64,000 bases of DNA from Streptomyces sp. NBC_00459 (GTDB lineage: Bacteria; Actinomycetota; Actinomycetes; Streptomycetales; Streptomycetaceae), in assembly GCF_036013955.1 (NCBI RefSeq), contig NZ_CP107903.1:7006001-7070000 (forward strand), in the 5' to 3' direction. The translations under genes were made by a program, and so were the position numbers. Numbering within the stretch: the first letter of the stretch is position 1; every line of letters begins with the position of its first letter. Of this stretch, positions 8,080 through 17,160 are shown piece after piece. The notes beneath the pieces were generated by a model. The model made no database searches, was not told the origin of the DNA, and was given only the letters and a program-made list of their open reading frames with translations.

Positions 8080-9156
8080 ATGACCGCACGGCCGCCGAGT
8101 CGCTCGCGTCTGCGCGGTCTCCTGCGTGAACTGCGCAAACCCCGGCGCCCGCAGAGCCTCTCCGTCCTCGTGTTACTCGCCGCGCTGGCCGGATTCCTGC
8201 TCTGGAACAGCTCCGGCATGGACAACTACGGCCAGAACCTCTCCCTCAACCTCGGCACGGACATCCTCGGCGTCGCCGTCACCGTCTTCGTGATCGGCCC
8301 GCTGATCAGCCGCGCCCAGGAGGGCCGGGTGCGCGAGCACACCCGCCTCGACTACGAGTGGTTCAGCGCCCAGGTGCACGGCTCGACCTCCAACGTGAAG
8401 ATCCTCGACACCTTCTCCAACGTCTTCGGCCCCCAGTTCTCCGAGCGCCTCTTCCGCGGTATCCGCTCCGCCACCGCGCACGGGGCCCGCGTACAGATCC
8501 TGCTGCTCGACCCCGACTCCCTCGCCGTCATCCTGCGCGGCCAGGAACTGGGCGAACGGCACGCCGACATCCGCCGGGACATCCTGCGCAACCTCCGCAC
8601 CCTGCACTCCTTCCGGGACCGCCTCGACGACCACGCCCGCACCCTGCTCGACGTACGGCTGTGCTCGACCTCGCCCGGTGTGACCCTCTACCGCTGGGAC
8701 GGCCACTCCCTCGTCTCCTTCCTCACCGTCGGACGTCTCTCGGGCGAGGGCGTCCAGCTCCAGGTCGCCGTCCGTTCCCCGCTCGGGGCGTTCGTCGAGC
8801 AGCGGTTCGACGAGCTGTGGCAGCAGAGCAAACCCATGGACCGCTTCACCCATATGCCGGTCACCCTGGTCGACGCGGCCGCCGCCCGGCGGGAGTTCAC
8901 CTGCCGGTTCGTGGTCGTCGACGAGCGGTGGTACGTCGCCGGACACGACCTCGTGTCCTATCTGGCCCGCCACCGCCTCGACCAGCTCTCCGCGTACAGC
9001 GACGCCCTGGGGACCCCCTCGGCCGCCTACGAGGTGATCGTGGTCGACGACGAAACGGAGCTGCACACACAGCTCATCGCGCACTATGCGGAGAAGTACG
9101 ATGCACCGGCGGCGGCCTTCGTCTGGCTGCGACCGCCGGCCCTGGTCACGGAATAG
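8080..9156 (+). CDS. Membrane-anchored protein of unknown function with a TTA codon
   Basis: 358 residues. An Arg-rich N-terminus is followed by two hydrophobic segments, about 27-46 (LVLLAALAGFLLW) and 58-80 (ILGVAVTVFVIGPLI), then a soluble cytoplasmic region of about 270 residues containing VKILDTFSN, RVQILLLDPDS and LGAFVEQRFDELW. That last arrangement resembles phospholipase D-like or DUF5919-type domains, but I see no complete HxK motif, so no function is assigned. Codon 32 is TTA (8173-8175), read in Streptomyces by the developmental bldA tRNA. The radical SAM gene starts 15 bases downstream, so the two are probably co-transcribed. Confidence 0.8.
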   Translation: MTARPPSRSRLRGLLRELRKPRRPQSLSVLVLLAALAGFLLWNSSGMDNYGQNLSLNLGTDILGVAVTVFVIGPLISRAQEGRVREHTRLDYEWFSAQVHGSTSNVKILDTFSNVFGPQFSERLFRGIRSATAHGARVQILLLDPDSLAVILRGQELGERHADIRRDILRNLRTLHSFRDRLDDHARTLLDVRLCSTSPGVTLYRWDGHSLVSFLTVGRLSGEGVQLQVAVRSPLGAFVEQRFDELWQQSKPMDRFTHMPVTLVDAAAARREFTCRFVVVDERWYVAGHDLVSYLARHRLDQLSAYSDALGTPSAAYEVIVVDDETELHTQLIAHYAEKYDAPAAAFVWLRPPALVTE

Positions 9157-9171
9157 AGGCCCCAGCACAGC

Positions 9172-10497
9172 ATGAGCTCAGCGCACGACCCGGCCCCGCG
9201 CGGCGGCCCGAGATTCCGCGCCCTCACCCCCCGTGACCTGGACGGCCTGCTCCAGCGCGTCGGTTCACTGTCGCCCGCCGACAGACTGGCCCTGCGCGCG
9301 GTCGCGACGGTGCTGCCCTTCCGTACGAACGCCTATGTGGTCGACGAGTTGATCGACTGGTCGGCCGTACCGGACGGCGACCCGATCTTCCGGCTCACCT
9401 TCCCGCAGACGGGAATGCTCCCCGCGCCCGACGTGCGGGAGATCGCGGACCTGCTGGCCACCGGCGCCCCGGCCCGCGAACTCCAGCGCGCGGCCCACGA
9501 GATCCGGATGCGCCTCAACCCGCACCCCTCCGGCCAGTTGGACGCCAACGTGCCCGTGCACGAGGGCGTCCGGCTGCCCGGTCTCCAGCACAAGTACCCC
9601 GAGACGGTGCTGGTCTTCCCGCGCCAGGGCCAGACCTGCCACGCCTACTGCACGTACTGCTTCCGCTGGCCCCAGTTCGTCGGCGAGTCCGAACTCCGCA
9701 TCGCCACCGACGACATCGCCACCACCACCGCCTACCTCCGCGCCCACCCCGAGGTCAGCAGCGCGCTCATCACCGGCGGCGATCCGCTGGTGATGAGTAC
9801 GGAGGTACTGAGCCGCCACGTCGACCCGCTGCTGGAGATCGACCACATCCGCTCGATCCGCCTCGGCACCAAGTCACTCGCCTTCTGGCCCTACCGCTTC
9901 ACCACCGACCGGGACGCCGACGACCTGCTGCGGCTGTTCGAGAAGGTCGTGGCGAGCGGCCGTCACCTCGCCCTGATGGCCCACTTCACACATCCCCAGG
10001 AACTGCGCCCGGCCGTCGTACGGGAGGCGATGCGACGGGTGCGCGACACCGGCGCGGTGATCCGCTGCCAGGGACCGCTGGTGGCCGGGATCAACGACAG
10101 CGCCGACGCGTGGGCCGAGTTGTGGGACGAGACGACGACACTGGGCGCGGTGCCGTACTACCAGTTCGTGGAACGGGACACGGGCCCGCAGGGCTACTTC
10201 GGGGTCCCGCTGGTCCGCGCCCACCGGATCTTCCGGGACGCCCACTCCCGGGTCTCCGGCCTCGCCCGTACCGTGCGCGGCCCGGTGATGTCGGCGATGC
10301 CCGGCAAGGTGAGCGTGGACGGGGTCGCGGAGGTGGCCGGTGAGAAGGTCTTCGTGCTGCACCTGATCCAGGCGCGCGATCCCGCCCTGGTCGACCGCCC
10401 GTTCTTCGCCGCGTACGACGAGGACGCGACCTGGTTCACCGACCTCAAACCGGCGTTCGGGGCGGGGGAGTTCCTGCCCGGACTGCAGGCGGGATGA
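9172..10497 (+). CDS. KamA-family radical SAM protein (lysine 2,3-aminomutase-like)
   Basis: 441 residues with the radical SAM cluster motif CHAYCTYC (Cys at about 156, 160 and 163) that binds the 4Fe-4S cluster and S-adenosylmethionine. Downstream come ALITGGDPLVMS, IRLGTKSLAFWPYRF and GAVIRCQGPLVAGIND, the order seen in lysine 2,3-aminomutases. A C-terminal AMPGK resembles the region holding the PLP Lys in LAM, so PLP use is likely. LAM converts L-lysine to beta-lysine, used in some Streptomyces antibiotics and as an osmolyte. No NRPS gene is adjacent, so the substrate is unproven. ATG 9172 follows the previous gene by 15 bases. Confidence 0.85.
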   Translation: MSSAHDPAPRGGPRFRALTPRDLDGLLQRVGSLSPADRLALRAVATVLPFRTNAYVVDELIDWSAVPDGDPIFRLTFPQTGMLPAPDVREIADLLATGAPARELQRAAHEIRMRLNPHPSGQLDANVPVHEGVRLPGLQHKYPETVLVFPRQGQTCHAYCTYCFRWPQFVGESELRIATDDIATTTAYLRAHPEVSSALITGGDPLVMSTEVLSRHVDPLLEIDHIRSIRLGTKSLAFWPYRFTTDRDADDLLRLFEKVVASGRHLALMAHFTHPQELRPAVVREAMRRVRDTGAVIRCQGPLVAGINDSADAWAELWDETTTLGAVPYYQFVERDTGPQGYFGVPLVRAHRIFRDAHSRVSGLARTVRGPVMSAMPGKVSVDGVAEVAGEKVFVLHLIQARDPALVDRPFFAAYDEDATWFTDLKPAFGAGEFLPGLQAG

Positions 10498-10692
10498 GGC
10501 GCCCCGACGCTACCTGCCGGCCGCCGGTTCCCTTGTCCGGCGAGGACCACACGGACGCGTGAACCCGCGTCCGGGTTGTACGCAATAAGACCCATTGACC
10601 CGTAGCGTGGGGTGCGTTTGCATCGCGGTGAGCCCTCGGCACGGGGCCGGGGGAACAGCGCCCTGCGGGGGCAGGGGAAAACGGGGGAGCAC

Positions 10693-11949
10693 ATGTTCGC
10701 AATCACGCGCGCGATGACCGTCGCGGCGATCACGGCGGGGGCGGTCGCGCTGGCGGCGACCTCGGCGGCTCCGGCGCCGCCGCGCACGACCGAGCGGGTC
10801 ACCGTGTCGGCCGCGGGCGCGCAGGGAGACAGCTACTCGGCCGGGCCGTACCTCAGCGACGACGGCCGCTGGGCCGCGTTCGACTCCAACGCCAGGAACC
10901 TGGTCCCGGGCGACACGAACGGCGTGGAGGACGCCTTCGTCAGGGATCTGCGAACGGGCCGGGTGACGCGGGTCAGCGTCGCGTCGGACGGCGCCCAGGC
11001 CGACCGGGGCACCGACGTCGCGGCCATCAGCCCCAACGGCCGGTTCGTGGTGCTCGTCTCGACCGCGACCAACCTCGCCAAGTGGCCCGAACCGCAGGTC
11101 GACTGGGCCCAGGACGTGTACGTGCACGACCGCCGTACGGGCCGCACGGACCGGGTCAGCAAGACGCCGACGGGCGCGTCCGCGTACGCCCACGGAGCCG
11201 CGCGGATCTCCGACGACGGCCGCTACGTCGCCTTCACCGCCCGGCCCAGCCAGATGGAGAGCGCCGACCGGCCCATCTATCCGGCCGTCTACCTGGCCGA
11301 CCGCCGCACCGGCAGGACGGAGCGGATCACCAACCGCGACCACCCGGACCGCGGCTCGTACCACGTCGACATCAGCGCGGACGCCCGCTATGTGGCGTAC
11401 ACGCAGTTCGGGCCGCGCGGCGGTCCGGGGCAGCTGTGGGTGCGCGACCGCCGCACCGGCACCGAGGAACAGGTCGACGTCACCCCGGGGGGCACCCCGG
11501 CCGCGTACCACGGCCTCACCCCGTCGCTCTCGGCGAACGGCCGGATCATCTCCTTCGAGTACTACGGCGACGACTTGGTCGCCGGCGGTGCGGTCAACAC
11601 CAACACCTATGTCCGCGACCTGCGGACGAACAGGACCCGGGGCGTCGTCCACGAGGGAGCGGGCGGCCCCGCGGTCTTCGGGCCCGAGCTCAGTCGTGAC
11701 GGCCGGTACGTCGGCTATGTGTTCGCGGCCCCACAGGGCCAGGGCAACGCGTACGTACGGGATCTGCGCACCGGAAAGTCCCGGCTCGCCAGCCCCGCGG
11801 TCACCGGCGGGCCGGTCACGGACAACTCCGTCCACATCACCTCGTTCGGCGGCGGCGGCCGTCTCCTCGGGCTCGGAAGCACGTCCGCGCAGCTGGTCAA
11901 GGGCGACACGAACGGCGAGGCCGACGGGTTCGTGCGCCGTCTGCGCTGA
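10693..11949 (+). CDS. Secreted TolB/WD40-like beta-propeller protein
   Basis: 418 residues. The N-terminus MFAITRAMTVAAITAGAVA is a Sec signal ending near ATSAAPAPP. The remainder holds about six repeats of a blade motif with S-x-DGRYVAF or S-x-NGRFVVL followed by VRDLRTGRT or DRRTGRT, the PD40/TolB propeller pattern. Such proteins usually bind proteins or glycans outside the cell; no catalytic residues are evident. ATG 10693 follows GGGGGAG (10683-10689). It starts 195 bases after the radical SAM gene, so it probably has its own promoter. Confidence 0.85.
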   Translation: MFAITRAMTVAAITAGAVALAATSAAPAPPRTTERVTVSAAGAQGDSYSAGPYLSDDGRWAAFDSNARNLVPGDTNGVEDAFVRDLRTGRVTRVSVASDGAQADRGTDVAAISPNGRFVVLVSTATNLAKWPEPQVDWAQDVYVHDRRTGRTDRVSKTPTGASAYAHGAARISDDGRYVAFTARPSQMESADRPIYPAVYLADRRTGRTERITNRDHPDRGSYHVDISADARYVAYTQFGPRGGPGQLWVRDRRTGTEEQVDVTPGGTPAAYHGLTPSLSANGRIISFEYYGDDLVAGGAVNTNTYVRDLRTNRTRGVVHEGAGGPAVFGPELSRDGRYVGYVFAAPQGQGNAYVRDLRTGKSRLASPAVTGGPVTDNSVHITSFGGGGRLLGLGSTSAQLVKGDTNGEADGFVRRLR

Positions 11950-12023
11950 GTCCTGCGGACATTCCGGGTTCGTATGCTGAGACGCCCCTGAGCGCGGGGG
12001 CAGTGCTGTGCCAGACTGCCCCC

Positions 12024-12074
12024 GTGCTCTCGTTCGCCACGATTATTGGCAGCAGGCGCGCCGGTCCGCAGTGA
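12024..12074 (+). CDS. Putative leader peptide with tandem Ile codons
   Basis: Sixteen codons, GTG start, reading MLSFATIIGSRRAGPQ then TGA. The two Ile codons are both ATT, which is rare in such GC-rich DNA, where ATC is nearly always used. No ribosome site precedes the GTG, so it would have to be leaderless or weakly translated; this is the main weakness. The stop is directly followed by a hairpin, and a T-tailed terminator comes 55 bases later. Confidence 0.4.
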   Translation: MLSFATIIGSRRAGPQ

Positions 12075-12128
12075 CCGCCACGTACTACCAGGTACGGGCG
12101 GCCTCTTCGTCCTCGACCCGCGCGCAGA

Positions 12129-12153
12129 CCTCTCGCACCCGCGAGGGGTTTTT
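12129..12153 (+). terminator. Intrinsic terminator inside the leader
   Basis: Stem CCTCTCGC (12129-12136), loop ACCC, GCGAGGGG (12141-12148; one G-T pair), then TTTTT at 12149-12153. T-runs are unusual in this GC-rich sequence. It lies 114 bases before the ATG of the citramalate synthase gene. Upstream CTCTTCGT (12103-12110) could pair with the 3' arm as a weak antiterminator. Confidence 0.65.
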
Positions 12154-12266
12154 CGCTTTTCTGGCCCACCTTCAGCCGGAGAAGGAGCGCGAGGGATCAT
12201 TGAGGGACGGTGGAGCCGGTCATTCCGGTACAGACCGAGATCGACATCCTCAGGAGCCTTGAGATC

Positions 12267-13871
12267 ATGACGGAACCCAGCGAACCCGACGACTCGTTCC
12301 ACGTCTTCGACACCACCCTGCGCGACGGCGCCCAGCGCGAGGGCATCAACCTCACCGTCGCCGACAAGCTGGCCATCGCACGGCACCTGGACGACTTCGG
12401 CGTCGGCTTCATCGAGGGCGGCTGGCCGGGCGCCAACCCGCGTGACACCGAGTTCTTCGCCCGCGCCCAGCAGGAGATCGACTTCAAGCACGCCCAGCTG
12501 GTGGCCTTCGGCGCCACCCGCCGGGCCGGCGGCAAGGCGAGCGAGGACCCGCAGGTCAAGGCACTGCTGGACTCGGGCGCGCCCGTCGTCACCCTGGTCG
12601 CCAAGTCCCACGACCGGCATGTCGAGCTGGCGCTGCGCACGACCCTCGACGAGAACCTGGAGATGGTCCGCGACACCGTGGCCCACCTGCGCGCCCAGGG
12701 CCGCCGTGTCTTCGTCGACTGCGAGCACTTCTTCGACGGCTACCGCGCGAACCCCGAGTACGCGAAGGCCGTCGTCCGCGCGGCGTCAGAGGCCGGCGCC
12801 GATGTCGTCATCCTCTGCGACACCAACGGCGGGATGCTCCCGGCCCAGGTCCAGGCGGTCGTCGCCACGGTCCTCGCCGACACCGGTGCCCGTCTCGGCA
12901 TCCACGCCCAGGACGACACGGGCTGCGCGGTCGCCAACACCCTCGCCGCCGTCGACGCGGGCGCCACCCACGTCCAGTGCACGGCGAACGGCTACGGCGA
13001 GCGCGTCGGCAACGCCAACCTGTTCCCGGTCGTGGCGGCCCTGGAGCTGAAGTACGGCAAGAAGGTCCTGCCCGACGGCGCGCTGCGCGAGATGACCCGT
13101 ATCTCCCACGCCATCGCCGAGGTCGTCAACCTGACGCCGTCCACGCATCAGCCGTACGTGGGGGTCTCCGCCTTCGCGCACAAGGCCGGCCTGCACGCCT
13201 CGGCGATCAAGGTCGACCCCGATCTCTACCAGCACATCGACCCCGAGCAGGTCGGCAACACCATGCGGATGCTGGTCTCCGACATGGCGGGCCGCGCCTC
13301 GATCGAGCTCAAGGGCAAGGAGCTCGGCGTCGACCTCGGCGACGACCGCGAGCTGGTCGCCCGGGTCGTGGCGAGAGTCAAGGAGCGCGAGCTGCAGGGC
13401 TACACGTTCGAGGCGGCCGACGCGTCCTTCGAGCTGCTGCTGCGCGCGGAGGCCGAGGGCCGGGCCCGTACGTACTTCGAGGTCGAGTCCTGGCGCGCGA
13501 TCGTCGAGGACCGCCCCGACGGCAGCCACGCCAACGAGGCCACGGTCAAGCTCTTCGCGAAGGGCGAGCGCATCGTCGCGACGGCGGAGGGCAACGGCCC
13601 GGTCAACGCCCTCGACCGCGCCCTGAAGGTGGCCCTGGAGAAGATCTACCCGCCGCTCGCCAAGCTGGAGCTGGTCGACTACAAGGTCCGCATCCTGGAG
13701 GGCAAGCACGGCACGCAGTCCACGACCCGTGTGCTCATCTCCACCTCGGACGGCAAGGGCGAGTGGTCGACGGTGGGCGTCGCCGACAACGTGATCGCCG
13801 CGTCCTGGGAGGCGCTGGCGGACGCCTACACGTACGGACTGCTGCGGGCGGGCGTGGAGCCCGCCAAGTAG
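12267..13871 (+). CDS. cimA: Citramalate synthase (2-isopropylmalate synthase family)
   Basis: 534 residues. It condenses pyruvate (citramalate synthase) or a related 2-oxo acid with acetyl-CoA; citramalate is a threonine-independent route to isoleucine. It begins with the HMGL/DRE-TIM barrel signature FDTTLRDGAQREGINLT, has GIHAQDDTGCAVANT and VQCTANGYGERVGNANL, and ends in a LeuA-type dimer/allosteric domain (about 390-520). The residue pattern, short length and the AFAHKAGLHASAI block are those of CimA-type proteins rather than the LeuA that uses 2-oxoisovalerate. ATG 12267 has AGGAG at 12252-12256; GTG 12210 is a less likely start. Confidence 0.88.
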   Translation: MTEPSEPDDSFHVFDTTLRDGAQREGINLTVADKLAIARHLDDFGVGFIEGGWPGANPRDTEFFARAQQEIDFKHAQLVAFGATRRAGGKASEDPQVKALLDSGAPVVTLVAKSHDRHVELALRTTLDENLEMVRDTVAHLRAQGRRVFVDCEHFFDGYRANPEYAKAVVRAASEAGADVVILCDTNGGMLPAQVQAVVATVLADTGARLGIHAQDDTGCAVANTLAAVDAGATHVQCTANGYGERVGNANLFPVVAALELKYGKKVLPDGALREMTRISHAIAEVVNLTPSTHQPYVGVSAFAHKAGLHASAIKVDPDLYQHIDPEQVGNTMRMLVSDMAGRASIELKGKELGVDLGDDRELVARVVARVKERELQGYTFEAADASFELLLRAEAEGRARTYFEVESWRAIVEDRPDGSHANEATVKLFAKGERIVATAEGNGPVNALDRALKVALEKIYPPLAKLELVDYKVRILEGKHGTQSTTRVLISTSDGKGEWSTVGVADNVIAASWEALADAYTYGLLRAGVEPAK

Positions 13872-14028
13872 AGGACCGGTTTCGGGCAGAGTGGCGCGAG
13901 GCGTGTTCGGCGCCTTGACGGCTCCAAGGGGCACTTGTTGACTCGCGGCGTGTTCCCAGCCACGAGTGCACGTGAGGTGTTCAAGTGGACTCAAGGCCTC
14001 AAGGACTCCTAGAGCCGAGGGAAGGTCC

Positions 14029-17000
14029 ATGCGACGAACCGCCCTGCTCGTCTGCGCCACTCTGCTGACCGGGCTGCTGCCCCTGGCCGCCGCGGGCACG
14101 GCGGCCGGGGCGGACGACCCCGCCCCGGTACCCGACCCCGTCCCGGTGGACCGCTTCGAGGGCGAGGTCCCCTTCGCCTCCCCGCCCGCCGGAGGCATCT
14201 TCACCTGGGGCGGCGACGCCGACGACCCGCCCCGGCTCGCCCTCACCGAACGGGCCGACGCCCCCGAGGGCGCCAAGGTCCTCACCGGCACCTACGACAT
14301 CAGCGGCTACGGCGGCTTCACCCACGACTTCGCCTTCGCCGAGCCCGCCCACGACTGGTCGGCGAGCAAGGGCATCCGCTTCTGGTGGGAGGGCCGCGAC
14401 AACGGCAGGAAGGTCAGTTTCGAACTGAAGGACGGCGGCGCCAACGGCGAGGCCTCCGAACTCTGGACGACCTCCTTCACCGACGACTTCACCGGCTGGA
14501 AGCGGATCGAGATCCCCTTCACCGACTTCGTGTACCGCACGGACTACCAGCCGGTCGGCGGCATCGACCAGATCCTCGGCCTGACCGAGACCTGGGGTTA
14601 CGCCCTCACGCTCCCCGTCGGGATCAGCGACCGCTTCGCCATGGACGGCGTCGAACTGTACGGCAGGGCCGATCAGTCGCTGCGGGCGTCCGTCACCACC
14701 GACTCCGCCGTGTACCCGGTGAAGGAGGGCGGCACGGCGACGGTCGGCGTCACTCTCGGCACGACAGGTTCCGCCCCACTCACCGACCCGGTGACGGTCA
14801 CGTACGAGACGACGACCGGCGGCACGGCGTCGGACGGCGCCGACTACACCCCCGTCCGCGGCGAGTTCACCTTCCCCGCGGGCACCGCCTCCGGCACCTC
14901 CCGCACGATCCAGGTCCCCACCCGCAAGGACAGGGCGGCGGAGTCGGCGGAGACGATCCCGCTCAAGCTCACGGTCACCGGAGCCAGGGCCCCGGCCGAG
15001 ACCCCGCAGATCGTCATCGACGCTCACGGACTCCCGTACCTGAACGGCAAGTTGCCGGTGAAGCAGCGGGTCGCCGACCTCCTCTCCCGGATGTCCCTCG
15101 CGGAGAAGGCCGGCCAGATGACCCAGGCCGAGCGCGGCGCACTCGCGGCGACGCCCGGTGACATCGCCTCCTACGACCTCGGCTCGCTGCTCTCCGGCGG
15201 CGGTTCGACGCCCACGCCCAACACCCCGGCGGCCTGGGCGAAGATGATCGACGGCTTCCAACTCCGGTCTCGGACAACGCGGTTCCAGATCCCGTTGATC
15301 TACGGGGTGGACGCGGTGCACGGCCACAACAACCTGGTCGGTGCCACGATCCTGCCGCACAACATCGGCATCGGGGCCGCCCGCGATCCCCAACTCGCCT
15401 ACGGGGCAGGGAAGGTGACCGCGGCGGAGGTCCGGGCCACGGGCATCCCCTGGGACTTCGCGCCCTGTCTCTGTGTGGCCCGTGACGAACGCTGGGGACG
15501 TACGTACGAGTCGTTCGGTGAGGACCCGGCGCTCGTCGAGTCGATGGAGACGGTGATCCAGGGCCTCCAAGGGCGGGCGAACGGCACGGAGTTGAAGAGG
15601 AACGACAAGGTCCTCGCCACGGCCAAGCACTTCGTGGGCGACGGAGGCACGACATACGGCTCCTCCACCACCGGCTCGTACACCATCGACCAGGGCGTCA
15701 CCGAGGTCACCCGGCAGCAACTGGAAGCGGTCCACCTCGCCCCCTACCAGGACGCCGTCGACCGGGGCGTCGGCTCGGTCATGCCGTCCTACTCCTCCCT
15801 CGATGTCGAGGGGGACGGCCAGGGGCCGGTGAAGATGCACGCCCGCGCCGACATGATCAACGGTGTGCTGAAGGGCCGTATGGGCTTCGACGGCTTCGTC
15901 ATCAGCGACTGGCAGGCCATCGACCAGATCCCCGGCGACTACGCCTCCGACGTCCGTACGTCCGTCAACGCGGGCCTCGACATGATCATGGTTCCGTACG
16001 CCTACAAGGACTTCCACGCCACCCTTGTCGGCGAGGTGAACGCCGGCCGGATCAACGGCAAGCGGATCGACGACGCCGTCTCCCGCATCCTCACCCAGAA
16101 GTTCAAGCTCGGCCTCTTCGAGCGCCCGTACGCCGACACGAGCGGTGCTGCGGACATCGGCTCGGCCGAACACCGGGCGGTGGCACGGCAGTTGGCGGCG
16201 AAGTCGCAGGTGCTGCTGAAGAACTCGCAGGGCCTGTTGCCGCTGAAGAAGTCCCAGAAGGTGTACGTCGCCGGGTCCGACGCGGACGACATCGGCAACC
16301 AGACCGGCGGCTGGACGGTCACCTGGCAGGGCTCCTCCGGGGACATCACCGAGGGCACGACCGTCCTGGAGGGCATCCGGAAGGCCGGCGGCAGCGTCAC
16401 CTACTCCAAGGACGCCTCCGCCCCGACCGACGGATACGACGTGGGTGTGGTGGTCGTCGGCGAGACACCGTACGCCGAGGGCGTCGGAGACGTCGGCAAC
16501 GGCAACGATCTGGCACTGAGCGACACCGACAAGGCGGCGGTGGACCGGGTGTGCGCGGCGATGAGGTGCGCGGTGCTGGTGGTCGCCGGGCGCCCTCAGC
16601 TCATCGGCGACCGGCTCGGTGACATCGACGCCCTGGTCGCCTCCTGGCTGCCGGGCACCGAGGGTGACGGCGTCGCCGACGTGCTCTACGGCAGGCGCGC
16701 GTTCACCGGCCAACTCCCGCTCACCTGGCCGAGGTCGGAGGCCCAGCTGCCGATCAACGTGGGCGACCCGACGTACGATCCGCAGTTCCCGTACGGCTGG
16801 GGACTCACGACGAGGACCAAGGTCGCGGAGGGTGGCGAGAAGACCCTGAAGTCGCTGACGGTCGCGGCGGCCCGGGCCGAGCGGGCGCACGACGGGAGGA
16901 CGGGACGCACCCTCGTCACCCAGGCGCGGCTGATCGTGCAGCAGAAGATCGGGCAGGACATCACGTCGGCCGTCGCCAAACCCTTCGCGGACGCCGACCA

Positions 17001-17067
17001 TCTCCTGCTGACCGGGCGCTACGGCGCGGCCGTGGAGAAGCTGAGGGCCGCGTACCGGGCGGCCTGA
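14029..17067 (+). CDS. Secreted glycoside hydrolase family 3 beta-glycosidase with CBM11-like and Calx-beta-like domains
   Basis: 1012 residues: Sec signal (1-29), a CBM11-like beta-sandwich (about 40-215, with GIRFWWEGRDNG), a Calx-beta-like segment (about 220-325, with GGTASDGADYTPV), then a two-domain GH3 catalytic unit. The nucleophile is Asp about 627 in GFVISDWQAI, and the likely acid/base Glu about 817 lies in GETPYAEGVGD, as in exo-beta-glucanases such as ExoI. A helical C-terminal tail may be FIVAR-like. It should cleave beta-glucans or cello-oligosaccharides outside the cell. No CebR-type operator was seen upstream; the gene stands alone and ends at a hairpin. Confidence 0.92.
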   Translation: MRRTALLVCATLLTGLLPLAAAGTAAGADDPAPVPDPVPVDRFEGEVPFASPPAGGIFTWGGDADDPPRLALTERADAPEGAKVLTGTYDISGYGGFTHDFAFAEPAHDWSASKGIRFWWEGRDNGRKVSFELKDGGANGEASELWTTSFTDDFTGWKRIEIPFTDFVYRTDYQPVGGIDQILGLTETWGYALTLPVGISDRFAMDGVELYGRADQSLRASVTTDSAVYPVKEGGTATVGVTLGTTGSAPLTDPVTVTYETTTGGTASDGADYTPVRGEFTFPAGTASGTSRTIQVPTRKDRAAESAETIPLKLTVTGARAPAETPQIVIDAHGLPYLNGKLPVKQRVADLLSRMSLAEKAGQMTQAERGALAATPGDIASYDLGSLLSGGGSTPTPNTPAAWAKMIDGFQLRSRTTRFQIPLIYGVDAVHGHNNLVGATILPHNIGIGAARDPQLAYGAGKVTAAEVRATGIPWDFAPCLCVARDERWGRTYESFGEDPALVESMETVIQGLQGRANGTELKRNDKVLATAKHFVGDGGTTYGSSTTGSYTIDQGVTEVTRQQLEAVHLAPYQDAVDRGVGSVMPSYSSLDVEGDGQGPVKMHARADMINGVLKGRMGFDGFVISDWQAIDQIPGDYASDVRTSVNAGLDMIMVPYAYKDFHATLVGEVNAGRINGKRIDDAVSRILTQKFKLGLFERPYADTSGAADIGSAEHRAVARQLAAKSQVLLKNSQGLLPLKKSQKVYVAGSDADDIGNQTGGWTVTWQGSSGDITEGTTVLEGIRKAGGSVTYSKDASAPTDGYDVGVVVVGETPYAEGVGDVGNGNDLALSDTDKAAVDRVCAAMRCAVLVVAGRPQLIGDRLGDIDALVASWLPGTEGDGVADVLYGRRAFTGQLPLTWPRSEAQLPINVGDPTYDPQFPYGWGLTTRTKVAEGGEKTLKSLTVAAARAERAHDGRTGRTLVTQARLIVQQKIGQDITSAVAKPFADADHLLLTGRYGAAVEKLRAAYRAA

Positions 17068-17079
17068 GCGATGCGGGAG

Positions 17080-17122
17080 CGGTCCTGGTGAGGTGGGGGC
17101 AGTGGGAGCCCCACCAGGACCG
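17080..17122 (+). terminator. Terminator hairpin after the GH3 gene
   Basis: Stem CGGTCCTGGTG (17080-17090) with CACCAGGACCG (17112-17122), perfect over 11 bp, 13 bases after the stop; the loop contains further GGGG/CCCC pairing. Confidence 0.75.
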
Positions 17123-17160
17123 ATCCCCGTTTCGCCCCCGACTCGGGTAGCTTCGAAGAC

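Larger units (their letters stand above)
11996..12153 (+). promoter_or_regulatory. Candidate attenuator leader of the citramalate synthase gene
   Basis: The 317-base gap 11950-12266 is highly structured. Hairpin 1: GGGGGCAGT 11996-12004 with ACTGCCCCC 12015-12023 (may instead end the upstream gene). A 16-codon frame with tandem ATT Ile codons occupies 12024-12074. Hairpin 2 begins at its stop codon: CCGCC-A-CGTAC (12075-12085) with GTACG-GGCGG (12092-12101). Hairpin 3 at 12129-12148 is followed by five T residues. Leader peptide, intermediate hairpin, terminator, then a branched-chain amino acid gene is the classic order for ribosome-mediated attenuation, known for ilvB and leuA in actinobacteria. 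Confidence 0.55.

Noticed and set aside
12071..12107. T-box riboswitch ahead of the citramalate synthase gene
   Set aside because: The conserved T-box core and specifier loop are not recognisable; the peptide-based attenuator explains the structure better.
13872..14028. Promoter with TTGACT at 13938 before the GH3 gene
   Set aside because: No acceptable -10 box at 16-19 bp spacing; only a short CTCAAGG repeat is nearby.
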